12,926 nucleotides of DNA from an uncultured Clostridia bacterium (GTDB lineage Bacteria > Bacillota > Clostridia > Oscillospirales > CAG-272), in the NCBI GenBank assembly GCA_937898155.1, contig CALEJO010000017.1, positions 1-12,926 on the forward strand. Direction: 5' to 3'. The notes below the pieces were generated by a model. That model searched no databases. It was not told the origin of the DNA and saw only the letters and a list, made by a program, of their open reading frames with translations. Position 1 is the stretch's first letter. Each line of letters opens with the position of its first letter. Both the position numbers and the translations under genes were made by a program. Positions 6,805 through 12,884 of this stretch are shown piece by piece.

Positions 6805-8016
6805 ATGGAACGACGGACGATCACCGTTTCGGAGCTGAACGAATTTATCAAGCTCCTGCTCGAAGACGACGAATTCCTCATGAACGTCTCGGTGCAGGGC
6901 GAAATTTCCAATTTTACGAATCATTATAAGACGGGGCATTTCTATTTCTCGCTGAAAGACGAGGGAAGCGCCGTCAAAGCAGTCATGTTCAAGGGCAACG
7001 CGTCGAAGCTGAAATTCATGCCGGAGAACGGCATGCGCGTCGTCGTGCGGGGCCGCGTGGGCGCGTATCCGCGGGACGGCGTGTATCAAATTTATGCGGA
7101 ATCCATGGAGCCGGACGGCGTGGGCGCGCTGTATATCGCCTACGAACAGCTCAAAGCGAAGCTCGAAAAGGAAGGACTGTTCGACGCGGCGCGCAAAAAG
7201 CCCCTGCCGAAGATCCCGACGCGCATCGGCGTCATCACGTCGCCGACTGGCGCGGCGATCCGCGACATCATCAATATTCTCGGCAGACGCTTTCCGCTCG
7301 CGGAAGCGGTGCTGTATCCCGCCCTTGTGCAGGGCGAAAGCGCGGCGCCCGATCTGACGCGCGGCATCGACTATTTCAATGCCGCGGGCAACGTGGATGT
7401 GATCATCATCGGACGCGGCGGCGGCTCGATCGAGGATTTGTGGGCGTTCAACGACGAAACGCTCGTGCGTCATGTCGCGGCGTCCCGTATCCCCGTTATT
7501 TCGGCGGTGGGGCACGAAACGGACTTCACGCTCTGCGATTTTGCCGCGGATCGGCGCGCGCCGACTCCCTCGGCGGCGGCGGAGCTCGCTGTGCCCGAGA
7601 CGGCGGAGCTTTGCCGGAAACTGCAAAACGTGACGACGCATCTGACGCTCGTGCTGGGGAAAAAGATCGACCTTTGTCGGGAGCGGCTGACGCGGTCGGC
7701 GGAAGCGCGCGTGATGAAAAATCCGCAGAATTTTATCGACGATCAGCGCTTGGCGCTTGGGATGGAGGAGCGCGCGCTTTATGATCGGATGCGCGCCGTG
7801 CTGACGGGGAAGCGTGCCGCATTCGCGGCTTCCGCGGCGAAGCTGGATGCGCTCAGCCCGCTTGCCGTGATCTCGCGCGGATACAGCGCGGTCTTCGACG
7901 GGGACGGAAAGCTTGTGCGGAACGTCAGTCAAACCGCCGTCGGTCAAGAATTGTCGCTTTTGCTGACTGACGGAACCGTTTTTGCCGATGTAAAGAAAAT
8001 TCAAGAGAAAAAATGA
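6805..8016 (+). CDS. xseA: Exodeoxyribonuclease VII large subunit
   Basis: Catalytic and DNA-binding subunit of exonuclease VII, which degrades single-stranded DNA to oligonucleotides in the cytoplasm. The protein has 403 residues, somewhat shorter than the usual 440-460. It opens with the OB-fold domain (about 8-100; VQGEISNFTNHYKTGHFYFSLKD region, 30-52). The catalytic domain shows TRIGVITSPTGAAIRDI (139-155), GRGGGSIEDLWAFNDE (203-218), SAVGHETDFTLCDFAADRRAPTPSAAAE (233-260) and the C-terminal LDALSPLAVISRGYSAVFD signature. ATG 6805 has GGGAGGGG at 6793-6800 and sits 1 nt after the previous stop. The helical middle (about 265-340) looks a little short, which may explain the length. It is paired with xseB downstream. 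Confidence 0.97.
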   Translation: MERRTITVSELNEFIKLLLEDDEFLMNVSVQGEISNFTNHYKTGHFYFSLKDEGSAVKAVMFKGNASKLKFMPENGMRVVVRGRVGAYPRDGVYQIYAESMEPDGVGALYIAYEQLKAKLEKEGLFDAARKKPLPKIPTRIGVITSPTGAAIRDIINILGRRFPLAEAVLYPALVQGESAAPDLTRGIDYFNAAGNVDVIIIGRGGGSIEDLWAFNDETLVRHVAASRIPVISAVGHETDFTLCDFAADRRAPTPSAAAELAVPETAELCRKLQNVTTHLTLVLGKKIDLCRERLTRSAEARVMKNPQNFIDDQRLALGMEERALYDRMRAVLTGKRAAFAASAAKLDALSPLAVISRGYSAVFDGDGKLVRNVSQTAVGQELSLLLTDGTVFADVKKIQEKK

Positions 8017-8093
8017 AGCGCAGCAAATGAATTTTCGATTCTATACAGAAATATAACGATAAAAATACTCTTGTATTAAATTAGGAGGAGCCG

Positions 8094-8333
8094 ATGGAAA
8101 ACGCAAAAAAGGAGCCGACGTTTGAGGCGGCGATCGCGCGGCTGGAAGAAATCGTGCGTGCGATGGAAAGCGGAAACGCGATGCTGGACGAATCGCTTTC
8201 GCTCTTTGAAGAGGGCGTGAAGCTCGTGAAATACTGCACAGAAAAACTCGACGGTGCGGAGCAGCGTGTGAAGCTTCTGCAAAAAAATGAGGATGGCATC
8301 ACGGAGACGGACTTCGTGAAAGCGGAGGGTTAA
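8094..8333 (+). CDS. xseB: Exodeoxyribonuclease VII small subunit
   Basis: Small helical subunit that assembles on XseA. It has 79 residues, the expected size, and the family pattern over its length: FEAAIARLEEIVRAMESGNA, LDESLSLFEEGVKLVKYC and KLDGAEQRVKLL. ATG 8094 has an ideal AGGAGG (8083-8088). A 77-nt AT-rich gap separates it from xseA; I could not find a convincing promoter or a terminator in it, so the two genes are probably co-transcribed. The last codons carry GGAGGG (8324-8329), which is the ribosome binding site of ispA. Confidence 0.96.
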   Translation: MENAKKEPTFEAAIARLEEIVRAMESGNAMLDESLSLFEEGVKLVKYCTEKLDGAEQRVKLLQKNEDGITETDFVKAEG

Positions 8334-8334
8334 T

Positions 8335-9222
8335 ATGGATATCAAACAACGAATTGCGGAGAACGCGGCGCTGACGGACGCGGCACTCTCCGAGTGCCTG
8401 CACTCTCCGGATCCCGCGACGGACAAACTCTACGAGGCAATGCGATACAGCACGATGTCCGGCGGCAAGCGGATCCGCCCGTTTCTGACACTGGAATTCT
8501 CGCGCCTGTTCGGCGGGACAGACGAGGCGGCAATGCCTTTTGCGTGCGCGATCGAGTGCGTTCACTCATCGTCTCTGATCCACGACGATATGCCGTGCAT
8601 GGACAACGACGCGCTTCGCCGCGGAAAACCGACGAACCACATTGTGTTCGGCGAAGATATCGCACTTTTGGCGGGTGACGCGCTGATAACGCGCGGCTAT
8701 GAGTTGGCGGCGCGGAACGACCGCGTAGCACCCGAAATCGCGCTTTCCGCGACGGCGATGCTTCTGCGGGATGCCGGCGGCGAGGGCATGGCCGGCGGTC
8801 AGCAGATAGACTTGGATGCCGAGAAAACGAAGCCGGATTTTGAGACGCTTTGCAAAATGCATCGCAAAAAGACGGGCGCGCTGATCCGCGCGGCGGCACT
8901 GCTCGGCGTGCACGCGGCGGGAATCACCGATCCGCAGGACGCGCGCTATCGCGCGGCGGAAGCTTACGCCGCCGGCATCGGGCTCGCGTTTCAGATCGTG
9001 GACGACATTCTCGACGTGGAGGGCGACGCGGCGACGCTCGGCAAAAATACGCATATGGACGCTGAAATGGGGAAGACGACGTTTCTCAGCTTCATGACGG
9101 TGCCCGAGGCGCGCGCATACGCGCAAAAAGCGACGGACGAGGCGATCGAAGCGATCCGACCTTACGCGGGCGCCGAAACGCTGATCGCGCTTGCCGAGTA
9201 TCTGCTGACGAGAAAGAACTGA
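8335..9222 (+). CDS. ispA: Polyprenyl (farnesyl-type) diphosphate synthase
   Basis: Trans-prenyltransferase that condenses IPP with allylic diphosphates, usually giving farnesyl diphosphate for undecaprenol and quinone-type lipids. The protein has 295 residues, typical for bacterial IspA. Visible signatures are MSGGKRIRP (41-49), the first aspartate-rich motif LIHDDMPCMDND (Asp84, Asp85, Asp90) with RRGKPTNH behind it, GGQQIDL (154-160) and the second motif FQIVDDILDVEGD (Asp223, Asp224, Asp227) with TLGKNTHMDAEMGKTT. The two-residue-longer first motif (DDxxxxD) is the bacterial short-chain type, so farnesyl is more likely than long-chain product; chain length is inferred. The start is 1 nt after xseB. 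It is last in the operon; dxs, often next in Firmicutes, is absent. Confidence 0.95.
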   Translation: MDIKQRIAENAALTDAALSECLHSPDPATDKLYEAMRYSTMSGGKRIRPFLTLEFSRLFGGTDEAAMPFACAIECVHSSSLIHDDMPCMDNDALRRGKPTNHIVFGEDIALLAGDALITRGYELAARNDRVAPEIALSATAMLLRDAGGEGMAGGQQIDLDAEKTKPDFETLCKMHRKKTGALIRAAALLGVHAAGITDPQDARYRAAEAYAAGIGLAFQIVDDILDVEGDAATLGKNTHMDAEMGKTTFLSFMTVPEARAYAQKATDEAIEAIRPYAGAETLIALAEYLLTRKN

Positions 9223-9256
9223 TTTTTCAGTCGAAACGAAAAAAAGAATCTTACGC

Positions 9257-9290
9257 AAAAAAACGGCGGGGTCCCGCCGTTTTTTATTTT
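9257..9290 (+). terminator. Intrinsic terminator of the nusB-ispA operon
   Basis: CGGCGG (9264-9269) pairs with CCGCCG (9274-9279) around a 4-nt loop. A7 on the left pairs with a T6 run on the right (9280-9285), followed by ATTTT. It lies 34 nt behind the ispA stop. Confidence 0.93.
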
Positions 9291-9538
9291 GCGATGAGAA
9301 GAAAAAAGGGAGGGCGGCGAGTCACTCGCTACCCGTCCGCAAAAAGCGAAAATCGAGGCAAAAGGAGAGGGAAAGCACGAAATTATACAAAAAGATAAAC
9401 CCGGACATACAAGTGTATGAAATGGGAAAAGGCAAGCGAATTCATGACAAAAACGAAGGCAAAAAGATTACATTCTTTTTGACGGGCACGATTCACCAAA
9501 TCGTCGCGGCGTGCATAGGATAAAAAGAGGTGAAGTCG
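9291..9538 (+). other. Intergenic stretch before the YunB-family gene, purine-rich, no convincing gene
   Basis: Together with the terminator this makes about 316 nt without a gene. The left half is very purine-rich on the + strand and contains a short GCGAG/CTCGC hairpin (9317-9329). A 34-codon Arg/Lys-rich frame (9294-9398) has no ribosome binding site and is not called. The middle holds a perfect inverted repeat at 9406-9419. A TTGACG at 9479-9484 has no -10 at proper spacing. ATGACA (9444-9449) with TTACAT (9468-9473), spacer 18, is the best housekeeping-like pair, and it is weak. Confidence 0.5.
9406..9419 (+). promoter_or_regulatory. CATACA-AG-TGTATG element: possible sporulation sigma -10 or repressor site
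   Basis: CATACA and TGTATG form a perfect 6-bp inverted repeat with a 2-nt centre. CATACAAG fits the mother-cell sigma-E -10 consensus (CATACAnT) at 7 of 8 positions, and YunB genes are sigma-E controlled in Bacillus. The possible -35 (ATTATA, 9382-9387) is 18 nt away, a little far, and the leader would be over 100 nt. The core TACAAGTGTA also fits the CopY-type operator pattern TACAnnTGTA, but no copper gene is nearby. Confidence 0.35.
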
Positions 9539-10186
9539 ATGGAGAGCGTGATTCGGAGGAGAAAACGGCTTGGTAGGCGCTTTTGTTTGGCGCTGGCGAT
9601 CCTGCTTGCGGCGGCGGTGTTGCTCCTCGGCTATATGAACGCCGAAGCGGATGACATTCTCGTCGCGGTGGCGAGCCGACAGATGACAAACCACATGACG
9701 ACGATCGTCAACGAGGCGGTCGCGACGGTGACGGCGAAGCCGTGCTATGCCGACGCGGCGTTCGTGACGCTTCGCTATGGGGAAGACGGCAAGATCACGT
9801 CCGTTTCGACGAACACGGCGATGCTGAACGCGATGCGCGCGGAGATCACGAACCGCGTGTCCGACGCACTCGCTGCGCTTGCCGAATATCCCGTCGCGGT
9901 ATCGTATGAGAACATCTTCAACGACGTATTTCTGTTTCACTTTTTCCCCGGGCTGAAGATCGACATCACGGTGGAGCCGTTCGGCTCGGTCGAAAGCGAG
10001 GTGCAAAGCCGCTTCACGGACGCGGGTATCAACCAGACGAATCATGTTGTCGAGATGCAGATCAAGACGAGCGTGACGGTGCTTCTCATTGAGAAAATCG
10101 AGCGCGTGGAGACGACCACGAACGTGTGTATTGCGGAGACGGTCATCGTCGGCGACGTGCCGAGCGTGTGGCTCTCCGGAAAATAA
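9539..10186 (+). CDS. yunB: Sporulation protein YunB family
   Basis: Membrane-anchored protein of 215 residues of the YunB family; in Bacillus subtilis YunB is a mother-cell sporulation protein needed for efficient spore formation, with unknown biochemistry. Seen: a basic N-terminus (RRRKRLGRR), one membrane segment (about 15-33), DGKITSVSTNTAMLN (83-97), DAGINQTNHVVEMQI (161-175) and the C-terminal CIAETVIVGDVPS (197-209). The last two blocks are the family's signatures. The usual PLGS..-type segment after VAVS is replaced by YENIFNDVFLFHFFPG. I chose ATG 9539 because AGAGGTGA (9526-9533) is a good Shine-Dalgarno for it; the GTG at 9530 lies inside that sequence. It stands alone, converging on the next operon. 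Confidence 0.87.
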   Translation: MESVIRRRKRLGRRFCLALAILLAAAVLLLGYMNAEADDILVAVASRQMTNHMTTIVNEAVATVTAKPCYADAAFVTLRYGEDGKITSVSTNTAMLNAMRAEITNRVSDALAALAEYPVAVSYENIFNDVFLFHFFPGLKIDITVEPFGSVESEVQSRFTDAGINQTNHVVEMQIKTSVTVLLIEKIERVETTTNVCIAETVIVGDVPSVWLSGK

Positions 10187-10223
10187 AAAACGAGGTGTGG
10201 GCTGACAAATCAGCTCACACCTC
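10181..10223 (-). terminator. Intrinsic terminator of the leftward hydrolase-SDR-radical SAM operon
   Basis: A 14-bp stem with one G-U pair (10192-10205 with 10210-10223, loop CAAA). Read on the - strand it is followed by a T6ATTT run (complement of 10181-10190), a classic terminator. Read on the + strand the tail (TCTCGCATTATTCTT) is only partly T-rich, so it may also end yunB transcripts, less efficiently. Confidence 0.85.
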
Positions 10224-10227
10224 TCGC

Positions 10228-10268
10228 ATTATTCTTCTGTATAATAAGAATAATACATCTGTATTATT
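10228..10268. repeat. Two overlapping AT-rich inverted repeats
   Basis: ATTATTCTT (10228-10236) pairs with AAGAATAAT (10246-10254), and AATAATAC (10249-10256) pairs with GTATTATT (10261-10268). Both are perfect, and they share 10249-10254, so only one stem can form at a time. The stop codon of the leftward radical SAM gene (10264-10266) is inside the second. A TCTGTAT word repeats at 10236 and 10258. Confidence 0.7.
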
Positions 10269-11169
10269 TCGGCGAAACGCCGGTCTCGTCGAAGTCGGGA
10301 ATGAAGCTTTCCACGGCGGCTTCGCCGCCTTGGAGAAAGCCGTTTCGAATGCCGATCTTCTCTGCGAACGCGACGACTTTTTGATATTCGTATTTCGTGA
10401 GTTTGCGGTCAAGCTCGGAGTGCGCGGCGGGCGCCGCCACGCAGGGGGTGAACTGGCTCATAATGCTGAGATAGATACGGTCGCCGTAGGTTTCATATAA
10501 TTCGCGAAGGACCGCCATCGAATCGTCGGTGTGCCCGGGCAAAACGAGATGGCGAACGATGACGCCGCGCTCCATGATGCCGTCGGCACGGAACTTGATG
10601 TCGCCGCATTGACGCACCATCTCGGCGATCGCCGCACGGGCGACGTCGGGATAGTCGGGCGCCGCGGACAGCGCACCCGCGAGGGTGGGGGAGGCGTATT
10701 TGAAGTCCGGCAGGTAGATATCCACGTAGCCGTCAAGCGAGCGGAGCGTTTCGACGGACTCATAGCCGCTCGAATTATAGACGACGGGAAGCGTCATGCC
10801 GCGCGTTCTTGCGAGGTTGAGCGCGGCGCGGATGTGCGGGACGAAATGCGTCGGCGTGACGAGATTGATGTTGAGCGCACCCTGTGCTTCGAGCTCGGAG
10901 AAAATATCGGCGAGGCGTTCCGTCGTGATCTCACGCCCGCGATGCCCGTGGGTGATGCTTTGATTCTGACAGAAAACGCACCGCAGTCCGCATCCCGCGA
11001 AAAAAACGGTGCCGCTCCCGACCGTGCCGGAGAGACACGGTTCTTCCCAAAAATGGAGCGCGGCGCGGGCGACGCGGAGCGCGTCCGTTTCGCCGCAAAC
11101 GCCGGTTTGCTTTGTGCGGTCGATGCCGCAGTTGCGCGGACAGAGCCGGCAGGCAGAATAGTTCTTCAT
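10264..11169 (-). CDS. PflX-type radical SAM protein (pyruvate formate-lyase activase-like)
   Basis: Cytoplasmic Fe-S enzyme of 301 residues that cleaves S-adenosylmethionine; its substrate is unknown. The radical SAM cluster motif is GCGLRCVFCQNQ (Cys60, Cys64, Cys67). Four further cysteines near the N-terminus (Cys7, Cys10, Cys14, Cys25, in CRLCPRNC...GVCG) are typical of the PflX-like group (COG1313) and may hold another metal site. Later blocks VTPTHFVPHI, YNSSGYES, DGYVDIYLPDFKY and HLVLPGHTDDS also fit this group. ATG 11169 was chosen because it overlaps the upstream stop as ATGA and starts directly before the Cys-rich region; the open frame upstream lies inside the SDR gene in another frame. 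It is last in a three-gene operon. No obvious glycyl-radical partner is present nearby. Confidence 0.87.
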   Translation of the reverse strand: MKNYSACRLCPRNCGIDRTKQTGVCGETDALRVARAALHFWEEPCLSGTVGSGTVFFAGCGLRCVFCQNQSITHGHRGREITTERLADIFSELEAQGALNINLVTPTHFVPHIRAALNLARTRGMTLPVVYNSSGYESVETLRSLDGYVDIYLPDFKYASPTLAGALSAAPDYPDVARAAIAEMVRQCGDIKFRADGIMERGVIVRHLVLPGHTDDSMAVLRELYETYGDRIYLSIMSQFTPCVAAPAAHSELDRKLTKYEYQKVVAFAEKIGIRNGFLQGGEAAVESFIPDFDETGVSPK

Positions 11170-11939
11170 TTCAGCTTTTGCTGACGCATCCAGAAGTTCA
11201 TCACGAACCCGTGCGGCAGAATCTTGGCGAGCCCGACTTGCAGGCGTGCCGTAAAGCCGAATTTGCTGACGTCTTTGCCGCGACGCACGTCGCGCCACGC
11301 GCGCGTGACGATCTCGTCGGCTTCATACATGGCGACGTATTTTTTGACGACGGCGTTTTCCTTGTCCGCGATCGCGCGGTCGAAAAATTCCGTCTTCGTC
11401 CAGAACGGGCAGACCGCCGTGACGGTGATGCCGCGCGGACGAAGCTCGCGATTCAGCGCGCGGCTGAAACTCAGCACGAACGCCTTGGTCGCGCCGTAAA
11501 CATTGATATACGGGATCGGCTGGAACGCCGCGACGGAGGCGATATTGACGATCTTCGCGCCACTTTTCATATACGGCACGGAATTTTGGCAGAGCGCGAT
11601 CACCGCCTCGCAGTTGAGATCGACCATATTGAGATTCTCTTCAACGGGCGTATCGAGCGTGGCGCAGAATTTGCCGAAGCCGCTGGCATTTATCAGCATA
11701 ACGATCTCCGGCGTTTCTTCTTCGAGCATCGCGGCATAGCGCGCATAGCTCTCCTTACACGAAAGATCGAGTGCGATTGGACGGACAGGGAACGGGAGCG
11801 CCTCTTTCAGCGCTTCGAGGCGGTCGGCACGGCGGGCGATCACCCATAGCTCGTCAAACGCGACGTGTTCGGCGATCGTTTCGGCAAACCGGCGTCCCAT
11901 GCCGCTGGACGCGCCGGTGATAACGGCGATTTTTTTCAT
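11166..11939 (-). CDS. Short-chain dehydrogenase/reductase
   Basis: Classical SDR oxidoreductase of 257 residues. The nucleotide-binding motif is TGASSGMG (8-15). LINASGFG (83-89) stands where NAG is usual, the active-site tetrad fits Asn109, Ser135 (VNIAS), Tyr148 and Lys152 (YGATK), and CPFWTKTEFF (177-186) follows the sheet as in the family's PG motif region. An Arg pair after the second strand (ARR, 35-37) favours NADP over NAD, by inference. The start at 11939 has AAAGGA on the - strand (11952-11947). The gene lies 27 nt behind the hydrolase and overlaps the radical SAM gene by 4 nt. Substrate unknown; the C-terminal KYVAMYEADEIVTRAW part resembles SDRs annotated as DltE/YqjQ-like acyl or ketone reductases. 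Confidence 0.92.
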   Translation of the reverse strand: MKKIAVITGASSGMGRRFAETIAEHVAFDELWVIARRADRLEALKEALPFPVRPIALDLSCKESYARYAAMLEEETPEIVMLINASGFGKFCATLDTPVEENLNMVDLNCEAVIALCQNSVPYMKSGAKIVNIASVAAFQPIPYINVYGATKAFVLSFSRALNRELRPRGITVTAVCPFWTKTEFFDRAIADKENAVVKKYVAMYEADEIVTRAWRDVRRGKDVSKFGFTARLQVGLAKILPHGFVMNFWMRQQKLK

Positions 11940-11966
11940 ATCGGATTCCTTTCTTTCGCGGGCGGA

Positions 11967-12641
11967 TCAAAAATATTTGGACATGGTTTCGCTGACGGGC
12001 GAAAAGTCGGTGCGGCGTTTCGAGAGAAGCCACTCGATCACGTCGCCGTCGCGGTAGGCGGCATTGATGCCGTCGTTGTGCCCGAAGCCGTGCAGCACGG
12101 TCAACGAGACGTCGCCGCCGTTTTTGGCAAGCGCATCGACCATGAGCTCGGCATAGACCAGCGGCACGGCGGTGTCGTCCTCGCCGTGATAAGCGCGCAC
12201 GGGCGTGCCGACCAGATTCGGCGTCCGCCACGACATTCCGCCGCCCGCGATTGGCGCGAGCGCGGCGAAGAACGAGGGAAACGTCATGCCGATCGCCCAC
12301 GTGCCGTAGCCGCCCATACTGCCGCCGGTTAGCGTGACGCGCGCGCGATCGACGCGGTATTCGTCGATCACGCCGTCGATGATCTTTTTCAGTTCAAACG
12401 GGATATTGTCCCAGACGCAGTCGGCGGGGCATTGCGGGCACAGCACGAGCGCGGGAATCTCACGTCCCTCGGCGATGAGCTTCGGAATGCCGTGCCGCGT
12501 CAGATGATCGAGCACGGTGCCGCGTTCGCCCGCGCCGTGCAGGTAAACGATCATTGGCAGAGCTTGCGGCGCGTCCTCCGGCAAATATAATTCATAATTC
12601 ATGAAAAAGCCGTCCTCGACGGTTTTGCGAATGCGGATCAT
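11967..12641 (-). CDS. Alpha/beta hydrolase (esterase/peptidase S9-like)
   Basis: Serine hydrolase of 224 residues without a signal peptide, so probably cytoplasmic. The oxyanion-region motif is VYLHGAGERG (32-41), the nucleophile elbow is GGSMGG with Ser108, the acid is Asp156 in HGEDDTAVP (152-160) and the base is His188 in HGFGHND (184-190). This order and size fit small esterases of the dienelactone hydrolase or PHB-depolymerase-like type often annotated as phospholipase/carboxylesterase. The substrate is unknown. ATG 12641 has GAGGAG on the - strand about 7 nt upstream. It is the first gene of the leftward operon and is read from the strong promoter at 12671-12699. Confidence 0.92.
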   Translation of the reverse strand: MIRIRKTVEDGFFMNYELYLPEDAPQALPMIVYLHGAGERGTVLDHLTRHGIPKLIAEGREIPALVLCPQCPADCVWDNIPFELKKIIDGVIDEYRVDRARVTLTGGSMGGYGTWAIGMTFPSFFAALAPIAGGGMSWRTPNLVGTPVRAYHGEDDTAVPLVYAELMVDALAKNGGDVSLTVLHGFGHNDGINAAYRDGDVIEWLLSKRRTDFSPVSETMSKYF

Positions 12642-12670
12642 AGAAAACTCCTCAAAATGATTTTATCCAT

Positions 12671-12699
12671 ATTCTATCACAAACGACGGTTTTTTACAA
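12671..12699 (-). promoter_or_regulatory. Leftward promoter of the hydrolase operon
   Basis: On the - strand: TTGTAA (12699-12694), 17-nt spacer, TAGAAT (12676-12671) preceded by TG and one base, i.e. an extended -10. The distance to the hydrolase start at 12641 leaves a leader of about 20-25 nt containing the GAGGAG site. The -35 lies within the left arm of a long palindrome. Confidence 0.82.
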
Positions 12700-12726
12700 G
12701 ATTTTGGGTGAAAATCTTGCAAAAAA
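12690..12726. promoter_or_regulatory. Long palindrome between divergent promoters (possible operator)
   Basis: CAAGATTTT (12697-12705) and AAAATCTTG (12711-12719) are perfect inverse complements around GGGTG. Beyond one A/C mismatch, T6 (12690-12695) faces A6 (12721-12726). The T run is on the 5' side in both reading directions, so this is not a terminator. Both -35 boxes sit in its arms. Confidence 0.75.
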
Positions 12727-12745
12727 CGGGCAGGTATGATACAAT
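12717..12745 (+). promoter_or_regulatory. Rightward promoter, mirror image of the hydrolase promoter
   Basis: TTGCAA (12717-12722), 17-nt spacer, TACAAT (12740-12745) preceded by TG and one base (extended -10). Start of transcription would be near 12752. Every element is at the exact mirror position of the leftward promoter around 12708. Confidence 0.82.
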
Positions 12746-12770
12746 CAAGAGGAAGAAAATCACGCTTCAA

Positions 12771-12785
12771 GGATCGGTCCGATCC
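12771..12785. repeat. 15-bp palindrome in the rightward leader
   Basis: GGATCGG and CCGATCC flank one T. It lies about 20 nt into the predicted rightward transcript and 36 nt before the small ORF. As RNA it can form only a short 5-6 bp stem, so a DNA-binding site is equally possible. Confidence 0.5.
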
Positions 12786-12821
12786 CGGTAATTTATAAAA
12801 AGATTAGCGGGGGAATCGAAA

Positions 12822-12884
12822 ATGAACATTTTGATCGGCGGCGTATACAACGACATTATTGAAAACGTAATGAAGCAGAACTGA
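12822..12884 (+). CDS. Possible 20-residue small protein
   Basis: A 20-codon frame, MNILIGGVYNDIIENVMKQN, starts at ATG 12822, 8 nt behind a G-rich GGGGGA ribosome binding site (12809-12814), and lies about 70 nt behind a strong promoter. The residues are of ordinary protein-like mix with an amphipathic look and no signal peptide. I do not recognise it. It may be a real small protein, a leader peptide for a gene beyond the window, or the broken start of a longer gene. The remaining 42 nt hold a 6-bp hairpin (12896-12912) without a T tract and show no other start. Confidence 0.4.
   Translation: MNILIGGVYNDIIENVMKQN

Noticed and set aside
6697..8004. 435-codon open frame on the - strand under xseA
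   Set aside because: xseA on the + strand is unmistakable; the antisense frame has Arg/His-rich low-quality sequence and no proper start region.
8017..8093. AT-rich gap between xseA and xseB as a possible promoter
   Set aside because: No -35 and -10 pair at proper spacing was found; a TATTAA at 8074-8079 has only ATATAA at the -35 position.
9294..9398. A 34-codon frame rich in Arg and Lys (starts MRRKKGGRRVTRY)
   Set aside because: It begins in the T tract of the ispA terminator, has no ribosome binding site, and the composition follows from the purine-rich DNA.
9406..9419. CopY-type copper operator
   Set aside because: The pattern TACAnnTGTA is short and there is no copper ATPase, chaperone or CopY gene in the window; kept only as a rival reading of the element.
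9479..9521. TTGACG box with TAGGAT as promoter of the YunB-family gene
   Set aside because: The spacing is about 31 nt, far from the 16-18 required.
11170..11298. Upstream extension of the radical SAM gene on the - strand
   Set aside because: It lies within the SDR gene in another frame and encodes Arg-rich sequence foreign to the family; the ATGA start is more natural.
11112..11849. 245-codon + strand frame under the SDR gene
   Set aside because: The SDR gene on the - strand has all family motifs; this frame is its shadow.
12690..12726. Long hairpin read as an intrinsic terminator
   Set aside because: In both directions the T run precedes the stem and an A run follows it, so no U tract would lie behind the hairpin.
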